From: Acidobacteria bacterium RBG_13_68_16
Lineage (GTDB): Bacteria; Acidobacteriota; Thermoanaerobaculia; Thermoanaerobaculales; Thermoanaerobaculaceae
Direction: 5' to 3'
Assembly: GCA_001766905.1 (NCBI GenBank)
Contig: MEKI01000033.1
Location: 17,113 to 67,279 of the forward strand
Length of the DNA stretch: 50,167 nt
How positions within the stretch are numbered: position 1 is the first letter of the stretch; each line of letters opens with the position of its first letter. This document shows positions 15,838 to 23,777 of this stretch, one piece after another. The position numbers and the translations under genes are program-made. The notes beneath the pieces are model-generated. The model searched no databases. It was not told the origin of the DNA and saw only the letters and a list, made by a program, of their open reading frames with translations.

Positions 15838-16575
15838 ATGGCTGTGATCTCAGAGCTCGAGGCAAGGGCCGTGGCCGCCGGCTTCGCGCTGGAGCTGTTC
15901 GACCGGCTCCCGGATGTGGTGTTCTTCATCAAGGACACCTCCGGACGCTACGTCGCCGTCAACGAGACCCTGGTCCGCCGCCTGGGCCTGAACGGCAAGG
16001 CGGACCTCCTGGGCAGGACCACCCGCGACCTCTTCCCGGCCCCGCTGGGCGAGCGCTACCTGGCCCAGGACCTCGCGGTGTGCCGAAGCGGGCGCGAGAT
16101 CTCGGACCTGCTCGAGTTGCACCTCTACCCGAACCATCAGGAGGGGTGGTGCGTGACGACCAAGGTGCCGGTCCGCAGTGGCGACGACACGGTCATCGGC
16201 CTGGCGGGCACCTCCCGCGACGTGCACACCCCGGCCTTGGGGCCCGGGTCGCTGCAGGACCTGGCGGGGGCGGTCCGTCACATCCACGAGCACTTCGACC
16301 GGCCGCTACGCGTGGAGAGGCTCGCTGCGATGGCCCGGATGTCGGCGTACCAGTTCACGCGGAGAACCCGGCTGCTGTTCGGCCTCACCCCCGCTCAGCT
16401 CATCATCAAGACACGCGTGGACGCCGCCAGGCGGATGCTCCGCGAGAGCGATGCCCCGATCGGCAGGATCGCCGGCGCCTGCGGCTACTGCGACCAGAGC
16501 GCCCTCACCAGGCAGTTCAAGGCGGCCGTCGGCCTCACCCCCGCCCAGTACCGTGAGCGCGGCCGGCCGCGCTGA
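15838..16575 (+). CDS. PAS domain AraC-family regulator, likely control of the hypD operon
   Basis: A 245-residue regulator. Residues about 10-130 form a PAS domain (LFDRLPDVVFFIKDTSGRYVAVN, then LLGRTTRDLFP). Residues about 148-245 form a two-helix-turn-helix AraC domain ending FKAAVGLTPAQYR. AraC proteins activate transcription; here a PAS fold replaces the usual cupin sensor, so it could sense a small ligand or redox state. It is divergent from the activase-hypD operon with 110 bases between, the usual layout of a dedicated regulator. That link is inference. The start is the ATG at 15838 rather than an upstream one at 15787, as the PAS helix begins there. Confidence 0.88.
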   Translation: MAVISELEARAVAAGFALELFDRLPDVVFFIKDTSGRYVAVNETLVRRLGLNGKADLLGRTTRDLFPAPLGERYLAQDLAVCRSGREISDLLELHLYPNHQEGWCVTTKVPVRSGDDTVIGLAGTSRDVHTPALGPGSLQDLAGAVRHIHEHFDRPLRVERLAAMARMSAYQFTRRTRLLFGLTPAQLIIKTRVDAARRMLRESDAPIGRIAGACGYCDQSALTRQFKAAVGLTPAQYRERGRPR

Positions 16576-16605
16576 ACGGCGCGCGCGGAGGGGGCTCCGG
16601 ACCGG

Positions 16606-16866
16606 CTAGTCCGCGGTGACCTTGTAGACCTCGTCGTGGTCGCGCACGTGGTCCGTGACCTTCAGACCGACCGAGTCGCCGGCGCGCGCAACCGGGACCG
16701 GATCATGCTCGACCTGCATGGAGTCCAGCCTCTGCGTGAAGTCGGTGGTGTGGCCCTTGAAGCGGATCGTGTCCCCGACCCGAATCTCTCCGGCGGTGAT
16801 CTCGATCCCCGCCACACCTATCTTGGCCCAGTAGTGCGTGACTCGGCCGATCTTCTGTTCGGCCAT
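16606..16866 (-). CDS. Translation elongation factor-like small protein (EF-Tu domain II fold)
   Basis: An 86-residue protein beginning MAEQKIGRVTHYWAKIGVAGIEI. It is a known stand-alone family resembling the beta-barrel domain II of EF-Tu and IF2: GEIRVGDTIRFKGHTTDFTQ and ARAGDSVGLKVTDHVRDHD follow the fold's pattern. It has no GTPase domain, and its function is not established. GGGAGGGAG before the ATG at 16866 fixes the start. It faces the DUF4097 gene across a 209-base divergent gap and converges on the PAS-AraC gene. Confidence 0.85.
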   Translation of the reverse strand: MAEQKIGRVTHYWAKIGVAGIEITAGEIRVGDTIRFKGHTTDFTQRLDSMQVEHDPVPVARAGDSVGLKVTDHVRDHDEVYKVTAD

Positions 16867-17035
16867 GGCTCCCTCCCTCCCTGATCGCGGTTCGGCATCT
16901 GAAGCCGGCCAGCATGATGGCACTGACTGCTCTTTTTCGTTCCCCATTCTATGCCGTGTGGCGGTCCGATGACAAACGCTCTGCCCCGCCTCCAGCCTCC
17001 GCTTTCTAAGGCGGTCCGAGAACTTTTCCCCGAGG

Positions 17036-17050
17036 TCATTCGTTGAATGA
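17036..17050. repeat. Inverted repeat upstream of DUF4097 gene
   Basis: TCATTC-GTT-GAATGA is a perfect 6+6 inverted repeat 26 bases before the ATG of the DUF4097 gene, in the divergent region it shares with the EF-like gene. It could be an operator for either gene. No matching copy was noticed elsewhere in the window. Confidence 0.3.
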
Positions 17051-17075
17051 TCCAGAGGTGATGAGGAGGACGAGC

Positions 17076-18122
17076 ATGCTTCGACGCGTTCTTGCCCTGG
17101 CTTCAACGGCCATCCTGACGGCCGGCCTCGCCCACGCGGAGGCGACCCGCTCCTTGCGGGTGACCCTGGCCGGGGACCCGGCATCACCTTTTTCGGTTGA
17201 AAACCTGGCTGGGAAGATGATCATCGTCGCCGGTGACGGCGACGAGGTTGCAGCGGTCGCGACGGTTCACGCGGAGAACGAGGAGCTGGCCGCCGCGGTA
17301 CGCTTCGAGCAGGTCACGGGCAAGGACGGGGAGCCGGCGCTTCGGGTGCGCTACCCGCTCGACCGCCACAGCACGATTCGTTACCCCTCCGGGGGCCGCT
17401 CCAACGTCGACTACGACGGGCACCGGGTCACCGTGAGCAGCCAAAGCGGGGTCATGGTGTACGCGGACGTCGACGTCCGCGTGCCCCGCCGCGCCGTCTC
17501 GGCCAGCTTCCGTAACCCCGTCGGCTCGATAACCGCCGAGGGGATCACCGGCAAACTCCTCCTCGACACGGGCAGCGGCGACATCACCGCCCGCAACCTC
17601 GAGGGCGCCATCAAGGCGGACTCCGGCTCGGGCGACGTCCGGGCCGAGCGGATCAAAGGCTCGTACATGTGCGACACCGGCAGCGGAAGCTGCCAGGTGG
17701 ACGGTTTCGAGGGCGACACCCTCAATCTCGACAGCGGCTCGGGCACGATCCGCGTGACCCACGCCAACGCCACCAAGATCAGCGCGGACACCGGCTCCGG
17801 CAGCATCCGCATCGAGCAGGCCGATACCGCGGAGTTCATGGGCGACAGCGGTTCTGGGAACATCGAGTTCGAGGGAACTGGCACGCGTCTCCAGCGGGTC
17901 AAGGGCGACACCGGGAGCGGCGACATCAGGCTGCGCCTGCCGGGCGATACGGCGTTCGAGCTCGTCGCCGATCAGGGAAGCGGGGATCTGGCGTGCGGGT
18001 TCAAGGATGCCCAACCGATCGTCAAGAAGCGCACGGTGATCGGTTACCGGCGGGGCGACGGCAGGGTCAGGATCTCGCTGGACACTGGAAGCGGGGACGT
18101 CAGGATCGATCCAACTCCTTGA
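17076..18122 (+). CDS. Exported DUF4097-type beta-repeat protein
   Basis: A 348-residue protein with a signal peptide (MLRRVLALASTAILTAGLAHAEA). The mature part is a right-handed beta-solenoid-like array of about nine roughly 20-residue repeats, each centred on D-T/S-GSG-D/S (DTGSGDI, DSGSGDV, DTGSGSC, DSGSGTI, DTGSGSI, DSGSGNI, DTGSGDI, DQGSGDL, DTGSGDV). This is the DUF4097/putative adhesin family, found in the periplasm or on the surface; the function is unknown. The ATG at 17076 has AGGAGGACGAGC before it and the signal peptide directly after. A TTG at 17043 would add 11 residues. The repeats carry regularly spaced acids that could bind cations. Confidence 0.85.
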   Translation: MLRRVLALASTAILTAGLAHAEATRSLRVTLAGDPASPFSVENLAGKMIIVAGDGDEVAAVATVHAENEELAAAVRFEQVTGKDGEPALRVRYPLDRHSTIRYPSGGRSNVDYDGHRVTVSSQSGVMVYADVDVRVPRRAVSASFRNPVGSITAEGITGKLLLDTGSGDITARNLEGAIKADSGSGDVRAERIKGSYMCDTGSGSCQVDGFEGDTLNLDSGSGTIRVTHANATKISADTGSGSIRIEQADTAEFMGDSGSGNIEFEGTGTRLQRVKGDTGSGDIRLRLPGDTAFELVADQGSGDLACGFKDAQPIVKKRTVIGYRRGDGRVRISLDTGSGDVRIDPTP

Positions 18123-18194
18123 CCGAGAGTCAGAACAGCACGAGAGGCGGAGGCCAGCCGGCCGCCGCCGCTGATTGCGCCCGCGCGCGGTCGG

Positions 18195-20333
18195 TTAGTT
18201 CGCCTTCGGGATCGGGGCCTCGGTCAGCCCGCGCTTAACGAGAAGCGGCTCAACGCTTGGCTCGTGACCGCGAAATCGCACGTAGGCCGTCATCGCGTCC
18301 TCGGTGCCGGCCCGTTCCAGGACGTTGGTCCGGAACGACTTTGCCGTGGCCTGGTCGAAGATCCCCCTCTCCTTGAACACCTGGAAGGCGTCCGCGTCGA
18401 GCACCTCCGCCCAGATGTAACTGTAGTACCCGGCGGAGTAGCCGCCACCGGGGCCGAAGACGTGGGAGAAGTAGGGGCTGCGGTACCGCACGAAGATCTC
18501 CGGCATCATGTGGATCTTCGCCATAGAGGCGTTCTCGAATTCGGTCGTGCTCTCTTCCCTGGGCTGGGAGAGCGTGTGCCAGTCCATGTCGAGGTATGAG
18601 GCCGCCAGGTACTCGACGCTCGCGAACCCCTGGCCGTACCTGCGGGCGCGGTCCACCTTGGCGATCAGCTCCGCCGGGATCACCTCGCCGGTCTTCCAAT
18701 GCCTCGCGTACACTTTGAGGACCTCGGGCTCGAGCACCCAGTTCTCCATGATCTGCGACGGTAGCTCGACGAAGTCACGCGGGATCCGCGAGGCCCCCGG
18801 GTAGTGGACGCGGGAGAACAGCGCATTAAGCCCGTGGCCGAGTTCGTGGAACAGCGTCTCCACCTCCTCGAGGGAGAGGAGCGCCGGGGTGTCGCCGGTG
18901 GGGCGCGAGAAGTTGCCGACGTTGACCACGATCGGGCGGATGTCCTTGCCGTCCTTGAAGCGCTGGTTGCGGTAGCGCCCGCTCCAGGCTCCGCCACGCT
19001 TCCCAGGCCGCGGGAAGTAATCGCAGAGGAAGACCCCGAGGTGTGATCCGTCCGCGTCCTTCACCTCGAACGTGCGCACGTCCGGGTGGTACTTCGGGAG
19101 GTCGAACCGTTCGGTGAAGGTTATCCCGTACAGTCGGTTAGCGACGTAGAACGCGCCGTCGAGCACGTTACCGAGCTTGAAGTACGGGCGCAGCGCCTCC
19201 TCGTCGAAGTCGTAGCGCGCCTTCTTCACCTTCTCCGAGTAGTAGCGCCAGTCCCAGGGCTCGAGCTTGAACTCCTGCCCGCTGGCCTTGATCGCGGCCT
19301 GGATGTCGGCCGCCTCCCGGTGGGCGACCGCGAGCGCCGGCGTCCACAGCTGGTCCAACAGGCCATAAACTCTGGCCGGCACCTTTGCCATGTTCCTGTC
19401 CAGGACGAAGTCGGCCCACGTCTTGTAGCCCAGCAGCTGCGCCTTCTCGGCCCGTAGCGCCGCGATCTTGGAGAGGATCGCCTTGTTGTCGCTCGCGTCG
19501 TTATGGTCGCTACGTGTGATGTAGGCCGTGAGGATCTGGCGGCGCAGCTCGCGGTTGTCGGCGAACTGCAGGAACGGCCAGATGCTCGGGGCCTGCAGGC
19601 CGAACACCCACTTCCCCTCGAGCTTGGCGCCCTTGCCCGCATCCGCGGCTGCGCTCACCAGACCGGGGGGAAGACCGGCCAGGTCCTCCTCCTTCTCGAT
19701 CACCAGGCGGAACGCGTTGGTCTCCTTGAGGACGTTGTCACCGAACTTGAGGCCGATCAGCGAGAGCTCCTTGTTGATGGCGCGCAGCCGCTCCTTGCCC
19801 TTCGCGTCCAGGTTGGCGCCGCCCCGGACGAAGTCTTTGTACGTCTCCTCGACGAGCCGCCTCTGCTCGGGCTCGAGGTCGAGCGCGTTGCGCTTCTCCC
19901 ACACCGCCTTGACCCGGGCAAAGAGCACCTCGTTGAGGTTGATGTCGTCGTTCAGGGCTGCCGTGAGCGGGGCGACCTCCTTCGCGATGCTCTGCATCGT
20001 GTCGTTCGTCTCGGCCGAGAGGAGGGAGTAGAAGACGCTCTCCACCTTGTCGAGCATCTCGCCGGCGCCGTCCAGGGCCTCGACGGTGTTGGCGAATGTG
20101 GGCGCCTCAGAGCTAGCGACGATGGCATCCACCTCCTTGCGCTGGCGAGCGATCCCCTCCTTGAACGCGGGAAGGTAGTGCGCCTCCCTGATCTGCCCGA
20201 ACGGCGGAACGCCGAATGGGGTGGTCCACTCCTCGAAAAACGGGTTGGCTGGTGCTGGCGGCACTGCGCTCTGCTGGGCGAAGACCGGCAGGGCCGCGAC
20301 CGCCAGGACGACGAGAGCTAGCCACTTGCGCAT
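18195..20333 (-). CDS. Exported M3 family zinc metallopeptidase (Dcp-like)
   Basis: A 712-residue zinc peptidase with a signal peptide (MRKWLALVVLAVAALPVFA). The zinc motif is HELGH at residues 496-500 in ETLFHELGHGLNALF, and the third ligand region is FVELPSQIMENWV with its Glu. The overall length and the FGGGYSAGYYSYIWAEV-like C-terminal pocket (here FGPGGGYSAGYYSYIWAEV) match peptidyl-dipeptidase Dcp/oligopeptidase A. It should trim small peptides in the periplasm, unlike cytoplasmic oligopeptidase A. GGGAGGTCACACCC lies before the ATG at 20333. With the nearby gamma-glutamyltranspeptidases it points to peptide use. Confidence 0.93.
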   Translation of the reverse strand: MRKWLALVVLAVAALPVFAQQSAVPPAPANPFFEEWTTPFGVPPFGQIREAHYLPAFKEGIARQRKEVDAIVASSEAPTFANTVEALDGAGEMLDKVESVFYSLLSAETNDTMQSIAKEVAPLTAALNDDINLNEVLFARVKAVWEKRNALDLEPEQRRLVEETYKDFVRGGANLDAKGKERLRAINKELSLIGLKFGDNVLKETNAFRLVIEKEEDLAGLPPGLVSAAADAGKGAKLEGKWVFGLQAPSIWPFLQFADNRELRRQILTAYITRSDHNDASDNKAILSKIAALRAEKAQLLGYKTWADFVLDRNMAKVPARVYGLLDQLWTPALAVAHREAADIQAAIKASGQEFKLEPWDWRYYSEKVKKARYDFDEEALRPYFKLGNVLDGAFYVANRLYGITFTERFDLPKYHPDVRTFEVKDADGSHLGVFLCDYFPRPGKRGGAWSGRYRNQRFKDGKDIRPIVVNVGNFSRPTGDTPALLSLEEVETLFHELGHGLNALFSRVHYPGASRIPRDFVELPSQIMENWVLEPEVLKVYARHWKTGEVIPAELIAKVDRARRYGQGFASVEYLAASYLDMDWHTLSQPREESTTEFENASMAKIHMMPEIFVRYRSPYFSHVFGPGGGYSAGYYSYIWAEVLDADAFQVFKERGIFDQATAKSFRTNVLERAGTEDAMTAYVRFRGHEPSVEPLLVKRGLTEAPIPKAN

Positions 20334-20415
20334 GGGTGTGACCTCCCAAGGGTTTTCTTGTGCGCCTGCCGGCCCAAAGCGCCCACCGAACCGAAGGCGC
20401 AGACACAGACGGGCC

Positions 20416-20421
20416 ATTCTA
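20416..20421 (-). promoter_or_regulatory. Putative -10 of the M3 peptidase gene
   Basis: Minus-strand TAGAAT, 82 bases before the ATG at 20333. The -35 is poor. An inverted repeat lies just upstream at 20448-20464. It is the only good -10-like hexamer in the gap. Confidence 0.35.
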
Positions 20422-20447
20422 CGCGAGCCGCGTGTTCTTGTGTGTTT

Positions 20448-20464
20448 CATGTCTTGAGAACATG
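20448..20464. repeat. Inverted repeat CATGT-N7-ACATG upstream of M3 peptidase
   Basis: CATGT, seven bases, ACATG. It is overlapped by a direct repeat of TGTTTCA at 20443-20449 and 20463-20469, a spacing of 20 bases (about two helical turns). The local sequence is AT-rich compared with its surroundings. It lies upstream of the candidate -10 of the M3 peptidase gene, so it is a possible regulator site. Confidence 0.3.
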
Positions 20465-20570
20465 TTTCAATATTCCCGTGCCGGCGGCGACGTTTTCAGG
20501 GGCCAGGTGTCAGCGTGACGAAGACCCCGGTGAGGGTGTGGATGCCCTTCTCCGCCGCGCCCGGAACAGT

Positions 20571-21647
20571 TCAGTAGATGGCGACGATTTCAAGCGGCAG
20601 CCGCGCGGACGGGCGCAAGACCGCTTCGCCGACTGTGTCGAGGGTGACCGTGATGCTGTAGCGGCCAGTGGGCAGCGGTTCGCCCTTTTCCGTCGATAAC
20701 GTGACGGAAAGAGGCAGCACGAGCACGTCGTGAAACAGCGTGACCGTCACGAGGCTCGCGCAGGTGCAACACCCGCCGTCGTCGGCCCGCGTCCGGACAA
20801 CGACCTCGCCCGCCTCGTTCTCCACCACCACGGATGCGCTCTTGCAGCCGCTAAAGGTCAGCTCGACCGGGACGTCCGTGAAGTTGCGCACCGCAAAGGA
20901 GCCACGCGCGGTCGGTACGGGGTCTGGTCCCACCGGCGGCATGAGGTTGTTCACGTAGCGCGGACTGTCCAGGGAGAGCGTCGTGGAGTAGACGGCGCGC
21001 GGCATCGCCACCCCGCCCAGCTCCGCCTGCACCAGCTCGCTTACCACCGTTCCCGCAAGCGAGGTCTCCTCCCGGCGCACGAGACCAACACCCGGCGCGA
21101 ACCATTCCGACGTGGTGCCCGCATCGACGCAGGGCGAACGGAAGTCAACACGAACCACCCGGGTGAAGTCTCCCGCAGGCACCTTGACGACCTCGTTTCG
21201 GCTCGCCAGAACGAGCCTGGAGCCGTCCACGCAGTCGGCAGCTGGGCCGGCCGTCGGAAATGGGGCCAGCTGCAGCTGCCAGGTCGTACCCACGGGCGCG
21301 CCGAGCAGGTACCAGAGGTACTCCTGGCCACTGTCCGGCAGGACCTCCCTCACCGACCCACCACGGTCGGCACGAACCATGCGCGGTGGTCCCTGGAAGT
21401 AACCGTCCAGTCGGAAGAACGACCAGAGCCTCGCAGGCACGCTGGCTTCCACGACCTCGGCCTTCCAGGTGGATGTTCCCCCAGCGCCGGCCTTCTGGTA
21501 CACCCACCGGTTGCCGACGCCGAGGGGGAAGTACGAGGGGCCTCCCAAGACCGGCCGCACCTCCCTTTGTCCCTGGACCGGAACCGCGGCGCCACCAATC
21601 CAAACGACCAGCACCACTGCCCAACTCAAAACTCGTGTGGTTCGCAT
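20571..21647 (-). CDS. Exported hypothetical protein with C-terminal BsuPI-like domain
   Basis: A 358-residue exported protein (signal RVLSWAVVLVVWIGGAAVPVQG). About residues 30-235 are an uncharacterised beta-rich region beginning YFPLGVGNRWVYQ, a motif seen in many secreted proteins of unknown function. Residues about 250-358 resemble the intracellular proteinase inhibitor BsuPI fold: FAVRNFTDVPVELTFSGCKS, then PTGRYSITVTLDT. An odd GGCCTCAS cluster could form disulfides. The start is the ATG at 21647; an ATG at 21659 is in frame. The similarity to BsuPI is at fold level only, and inhibitor function is not implied. It is divergent from the DUF1232 gene. Confidence 0.72.
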   Translation of the reverse strand: MRTTRVLSWAVVLVVWIGGAAVPVQGQREVRPVLGGPSYFPLGVGNRWVYQKAGAGGTSTWKAEVVEASVPARLWSFFRLDGYFQGPPRMVRADRGGSVREVLPDSGQEYLWYLLGAPVGTTWQLQLAPFPTAGPAADCVDGSRLVLASRNEVVKVPAGDFTRVVRVDFRSPCVDAGTTSEWFAPGVGLVRREETSLAGTVVSELVQAELGGVAMPRAVYSTTLSLDSPRYVNNLMPPVGPDPVPTARGSFAVRNFTDVPVELTFSGCKSASVVVENEAGEVVVRTRADDGGCCTCASLVTVTLFHDVLVLPLSVTLSTEKGEPLPTGRYSITVTLDTVGEAVLRPSARLPLEIVAIY

Positions 21648-21713
21648 TCGCCACCTCATGGGGACCGCACCGTGCTCGGTTCTCCTCGCTGCCTGCCCTT
21701 CCTCCGGCTTCAC

Positions 21714-21741
21714 AGTCTATTCCAACCGCGGATGAAGGCAA
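21714..21741 (-). promoter_or_regulatory. Promoter of BsuPI-like protein gene
   Basis: Minus-strand TTGCCT (21741-21736), a 16-base spacer and TAGACT (21719-21714), about 66 bases before the ATG. It is one of the better two-part promoters here. The rest of the 297-base divergent gap (21648-21944) shows no gene and no other clear signal. Confidence 0.4.
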
Positions 21742-21944
21742 CCGGCCGGCCGCTCGCGTGTCCCACCCCGGCTGGGTTGAAACCGCCCCGCATCGGGCCG
21801 GGCCTGTCGGCGGCGTCTCATGCAATCGTCGGCATTCTGAAACAACCAGCCGAACTTGGGCCTGCAAGCGCGGAGCGGACGCTGTGCCGAGGTCCCCCGG
21901 CAACTCTTGGGCCGGCGACGCGTAGAAAGCGGCGGAGAACGCAG

Positions 21945-22403
21945 ATGACAACCAAAGCCGCCGAACCGTGTGTCGTGTCCTTCTACAGCACGCTGCAGAC
22001 GCGAGTGGACGCGTGGCTCGCCTCCAACGAGGCCGTGAGGTTCCCCCACGCCAAGCTGTACCGCCACCTGCCTGAACTATACCGGTTCCTGGTGGAGCTC
22101 GCTCTCGACCCACGGGTACCGGAACAGGAGCGCACCTGCACCCTTTCCGCGATCAAGTACGTCGTCGCTCCCTACGATCTCATCCCCGAGGCCGTCGTGG
22201 GCACTTCCGGCTTCCGCGACGATCTCGTGCTGGCTGCGATGATGGTCGATCGCCTCTGCGAGGCCTGCGGCCCCCTACCGGTGGACGAGCACTGGCCGGG
22301 AGCCGGCGACCCGCGGGAGATCGCCCGCACGATCCTCGAGGCCGCCACCGGCATTATCGGCACCGACATCTGCCAGCGCCTGCGCGCCTGGTTGCCCGCC
22401 TGA
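21945..22403 (+). CDS. DUF1232 (YkvA-like) protein
   Basis: A 152-residue protein. The central segment IKYVVAPYDLIPEAVVGTSGFRDDLVLAA is the DUF1232/YkvA signature, a short helical hairpin with the YDLIPD-type turn. In many relatives this part is membrane-associated, but here it is only mildly hydrophobic. The function is unknown. GGAG lies 9 bases before the ATG at 21945. A much longer open frame runs upstream, but it is antisense to the preceding gene and has no support. The alcohol dehydrogenase gene starts 66 bases downstream with its own promoter. Confidence 0.8.
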   Translation: MTTKAAEPCVVSFYSTLQTRVDAWLASNEAVRFPHAKLYRHLPELYRFLVELALDPRVPEQERTCTLSAIKYVVAPYDLIPEAVVGTSGFRDDLVLAAMMVDRLCEACGPLPVDEHWPGAGDPREIARTILEAATGIIGTDICQRLRAWLPA

Positions 22404-22419
22404 AGGTCACAGTTCGGAG

Positions 22420-22428
22420 TGCTACGAT
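22420..22428 (+). promoter_or_regulatory. Extended -10 promoter of alcohol dehydrogenase
   Basis: TGCTACGAT, about 41 bases before the ATG at 22470, giving a leader of about 35 bases that contains GAGGTG. It belongs to the same TGnTAnnnT class as several other promoters in this window. Confidence 0.45.
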
Positions 22429-22469
22429 CTGGGCGGCCGCTTCGTTCGGCCGCACCCCGAGGTGCCCTG

Positions 22470-23438
22470 ATGGCGTTCAACGCGTACGCAGCAAAGCACG
22501 CAAAGGCGCGGCTGGAGCCGTTCCGGTACGAGCCAAAGCCCCTCGCCAGCGACGAGGTGGAGATCGCGATCAGCCACTGCGGGATCTGCCACAGCGACGT
22601 TCACCTCGTGGACGGGGAGTGGGGCGACTGGTTCCCGCTGGTCCCCGGCCACGAGATCGTCGGCACCATCGCGGCCGGCAAAGCGTTTGCGCCGGGCGAG
22701 AGAGTGGGCGTGGGCTGGCAGTGCAGCAGCTGCGGGGAGTGTGAGTACTGCCGCGCCGGCGAGGAGGTCCTCTGCTCCAAAAACGAGGCGACTTGCCAGG
22801 GGAACTTCGGCGGCTTCGCGGACCGGATTCGCGTCAATGAGCGCTTTGCATTCAGGATTCCGGACGAGCTGCCGACCGAGTCAGCAGCGCCCCTGCTCTG
22901 CGGCGGCGTCACCGTGTACACACCGCTCCGGACTCATGCGGGCATGGGCTCAAGGGTCGGCGTGATCGGGATCGGCGGACTGGGGCATCTCGCCCTCCAG
23001 TTCGCCAGGGCGATAGGGTGCGAGGTGACGGCGTTTTCCCGCGTCGCGGACAAGGAGCCCGAGGCGCGCGGTTTCGGGGCCCACCACTTTCTCACCGGCG
23101 ATCCCGCCAGGGGTTCACTCGACCTCATTCTGAACACGGCGCACGCCTCCCCGGACATGGAGACCTACCTGAGAGCGCTGCGTCCGAAGGGCGTCTTCTG
23201 CCAGCTCGGCGCATCCCCGTTGCCGCTCGTCGTCCCGGCGACACCGCTCATCACCGGCAGCCTGTCGGTCCGGGGAAGCGCGATCGGGAGCCCATCGATC
23301 ATCCGCGAGATGCTGGCCTTCGCCGCCCGGCACGGCATTGCGGCCACGACCAGGGTCGTGCCGATGCGGGAGGCCAACGAGGCCCTTGACACGACGCGCA
23401 GGAACCTGGCCCGCTACCGGATGGTCCTCGCGAACTGA
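22470..23438 (+). CDS. Zinc-dependent NAD(P) alcohol/aldehyde dehydrogenase (YahK/CAD-like)
   Basis: A 322-residue medium-chain dehydrogenase. The catalytic zinc ligands are Cys37 in HCGICHSD and His61-Glu62 in PGHEIVG. The structural zinc set is Cys88, Cys91, Cys94 and Cys102. The Rossmann loop is GIGGLGH. This is the cinnamyl-alcohol-dehydrogenase/YahK group, broad aldehyde reductases using NADPH. The segment usually reading LGAD is rewritten as GFGAHHFL, and the protein is slightly shorter than usual. The ATG at 22470 follows GAGGTGCCCTG. The stop codon TGA forms the base of a 16-bp hairpin that joins a repeat array. Confidence 0.92.
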   Translation: MAFNAYAAKHAKARLEPFRYEPKPLASDEVEIAISHCGICHSDVHLVDGEWGDWFPLVPGHEIVGTIAAGKAFAPGERVGVGWQCSSCGECEYCRAGEEVLCSKNEATCQGNFGGFADRIRVNERFAFRIPDELPTESAAPLLCGGVTVYTPLRTHAGMGSRVGVIGIGGLGHLALQFARAIGCEVTAFSRVADKEPEARGFGAHHFLTGDPARGSLDLILNTAHASPDMETYLRALRPKGVFCQLGASPLPLVVPATPLITGSLSVRGSAIGSPSIIREMLAFAARHGIAATTRVVPMREANEALDTTRRNLARYRMVLAN

Positions 23439-23471
23439 CCAAGGCGCGGCCTGAGGGCCGTGCCTTGGTCA
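23436..23471 (+). repeat. Hairpin formed by stop codon of alcohol dehydrogenase and the first repeat
   Basis: A 16-bp stem: TGACCAAGGCGCGGCC, loop TGAG, GGCCGTGCCTTGGTCA, with one G-U pair. The 5' arm begins with the gene's stop codon; the 3' arm ends in the GTCA that opens the first dispersed repeat. There is no T-run, so it is not a normal intrinsic terminator. It could protect the mRNA 3' end. The same design occurs at 41377. Confidence 0.75.
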
Positions 23472-23494
23472 TCCTGAGCGCAGCGAAGGATCCC
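23468..23494 (+). repeat. Dispersed GTCATCC repeat, copy 1
   Basis: A 27-base unit starting GTCATCCTGAGCGCAGCG and ending AAGGATCCC. It overlaps the preceding hairpin by 4 bases. It is the first of three copies with a 60-base period. Confidence 0.85.
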
Positions 23495-23527
23495 ATCGGT
23501 TCCAGAAACCCGCCGGGGCGAGCCAAA

Positions 23528-23554
23528 GTCATCCCGAGCGAAGCAAGGGATCCC
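23528..23554 (+). repeat. Dispersed GTCATCC repeat, copy 2
   Basis: Starts GTCATCCCGAGCGAAGC and ends AAGGGATCCC; it differs from copy 1 at about four positions. The sequences between copies are unrelated. Confidence 0.85.
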
Positions 23555-23587
23555 GTTGCATGCCGGCGAGGGGTCACTACAGCCGGA

Positions 23588-23614
23588 GTCAACCCGAGCG
23601 AAGCGAGGGATCCC
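23588..23614 (+). repeat. Dispersed GTCATCC repeat, copy 3
   Basis: Starts GTCAACCCGAGCGAAGC and ends GAGGGATCCC, with T to A at the fifth position. It is the last copy of this array. Confidence 0.85.
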
Positions 23615-23777
23615 GTCGAAGCCCATCGGCGACCCAACTGGATGGGAGGTCCCGTTCCTGTGTCCGGGTCGTTTCCTCCAAGCAAAACCTTGGACGCCGC
23701 GCGGCGTATCCAACGTGGGAAGCCTGCCCGTCTACGACAAGCCTGCCCACCGGGCGGGCTCGGAAGGGAGGGATTCG

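Larger units (their letters stand above)
23439..23777. other. Gene-free stretch with three tandem dispersed repeats
   Basis: 339 bases between the alcohol dehydrogenase and the TPR lipoprotein. The left half is the hairpin arm and three repeat copies exactly 60 bases apart. The right half (about 23615-23777) ends in AAGGGAGGGATTCG before the ATG at 23778. I see no clear promoter and no conserved small gene in it. Confidence 0.7.

Noticed and set aside
20730-21944. Upstream extension of the DUF1232 frame by 400 codons
   Set aside because: The extension is antisense to the BsuPI-like gene and shows no protein features; a ribosome site precedes the ATG at 21945.
23468-23614. CRISPR-like array: 27-base repeats with 33-base spacers
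   Set aside because: Only three imperfect copies, no cas genes, and the same unit recurs at 41.4 kb with insertions; it is a dispersed repeat behind genes.
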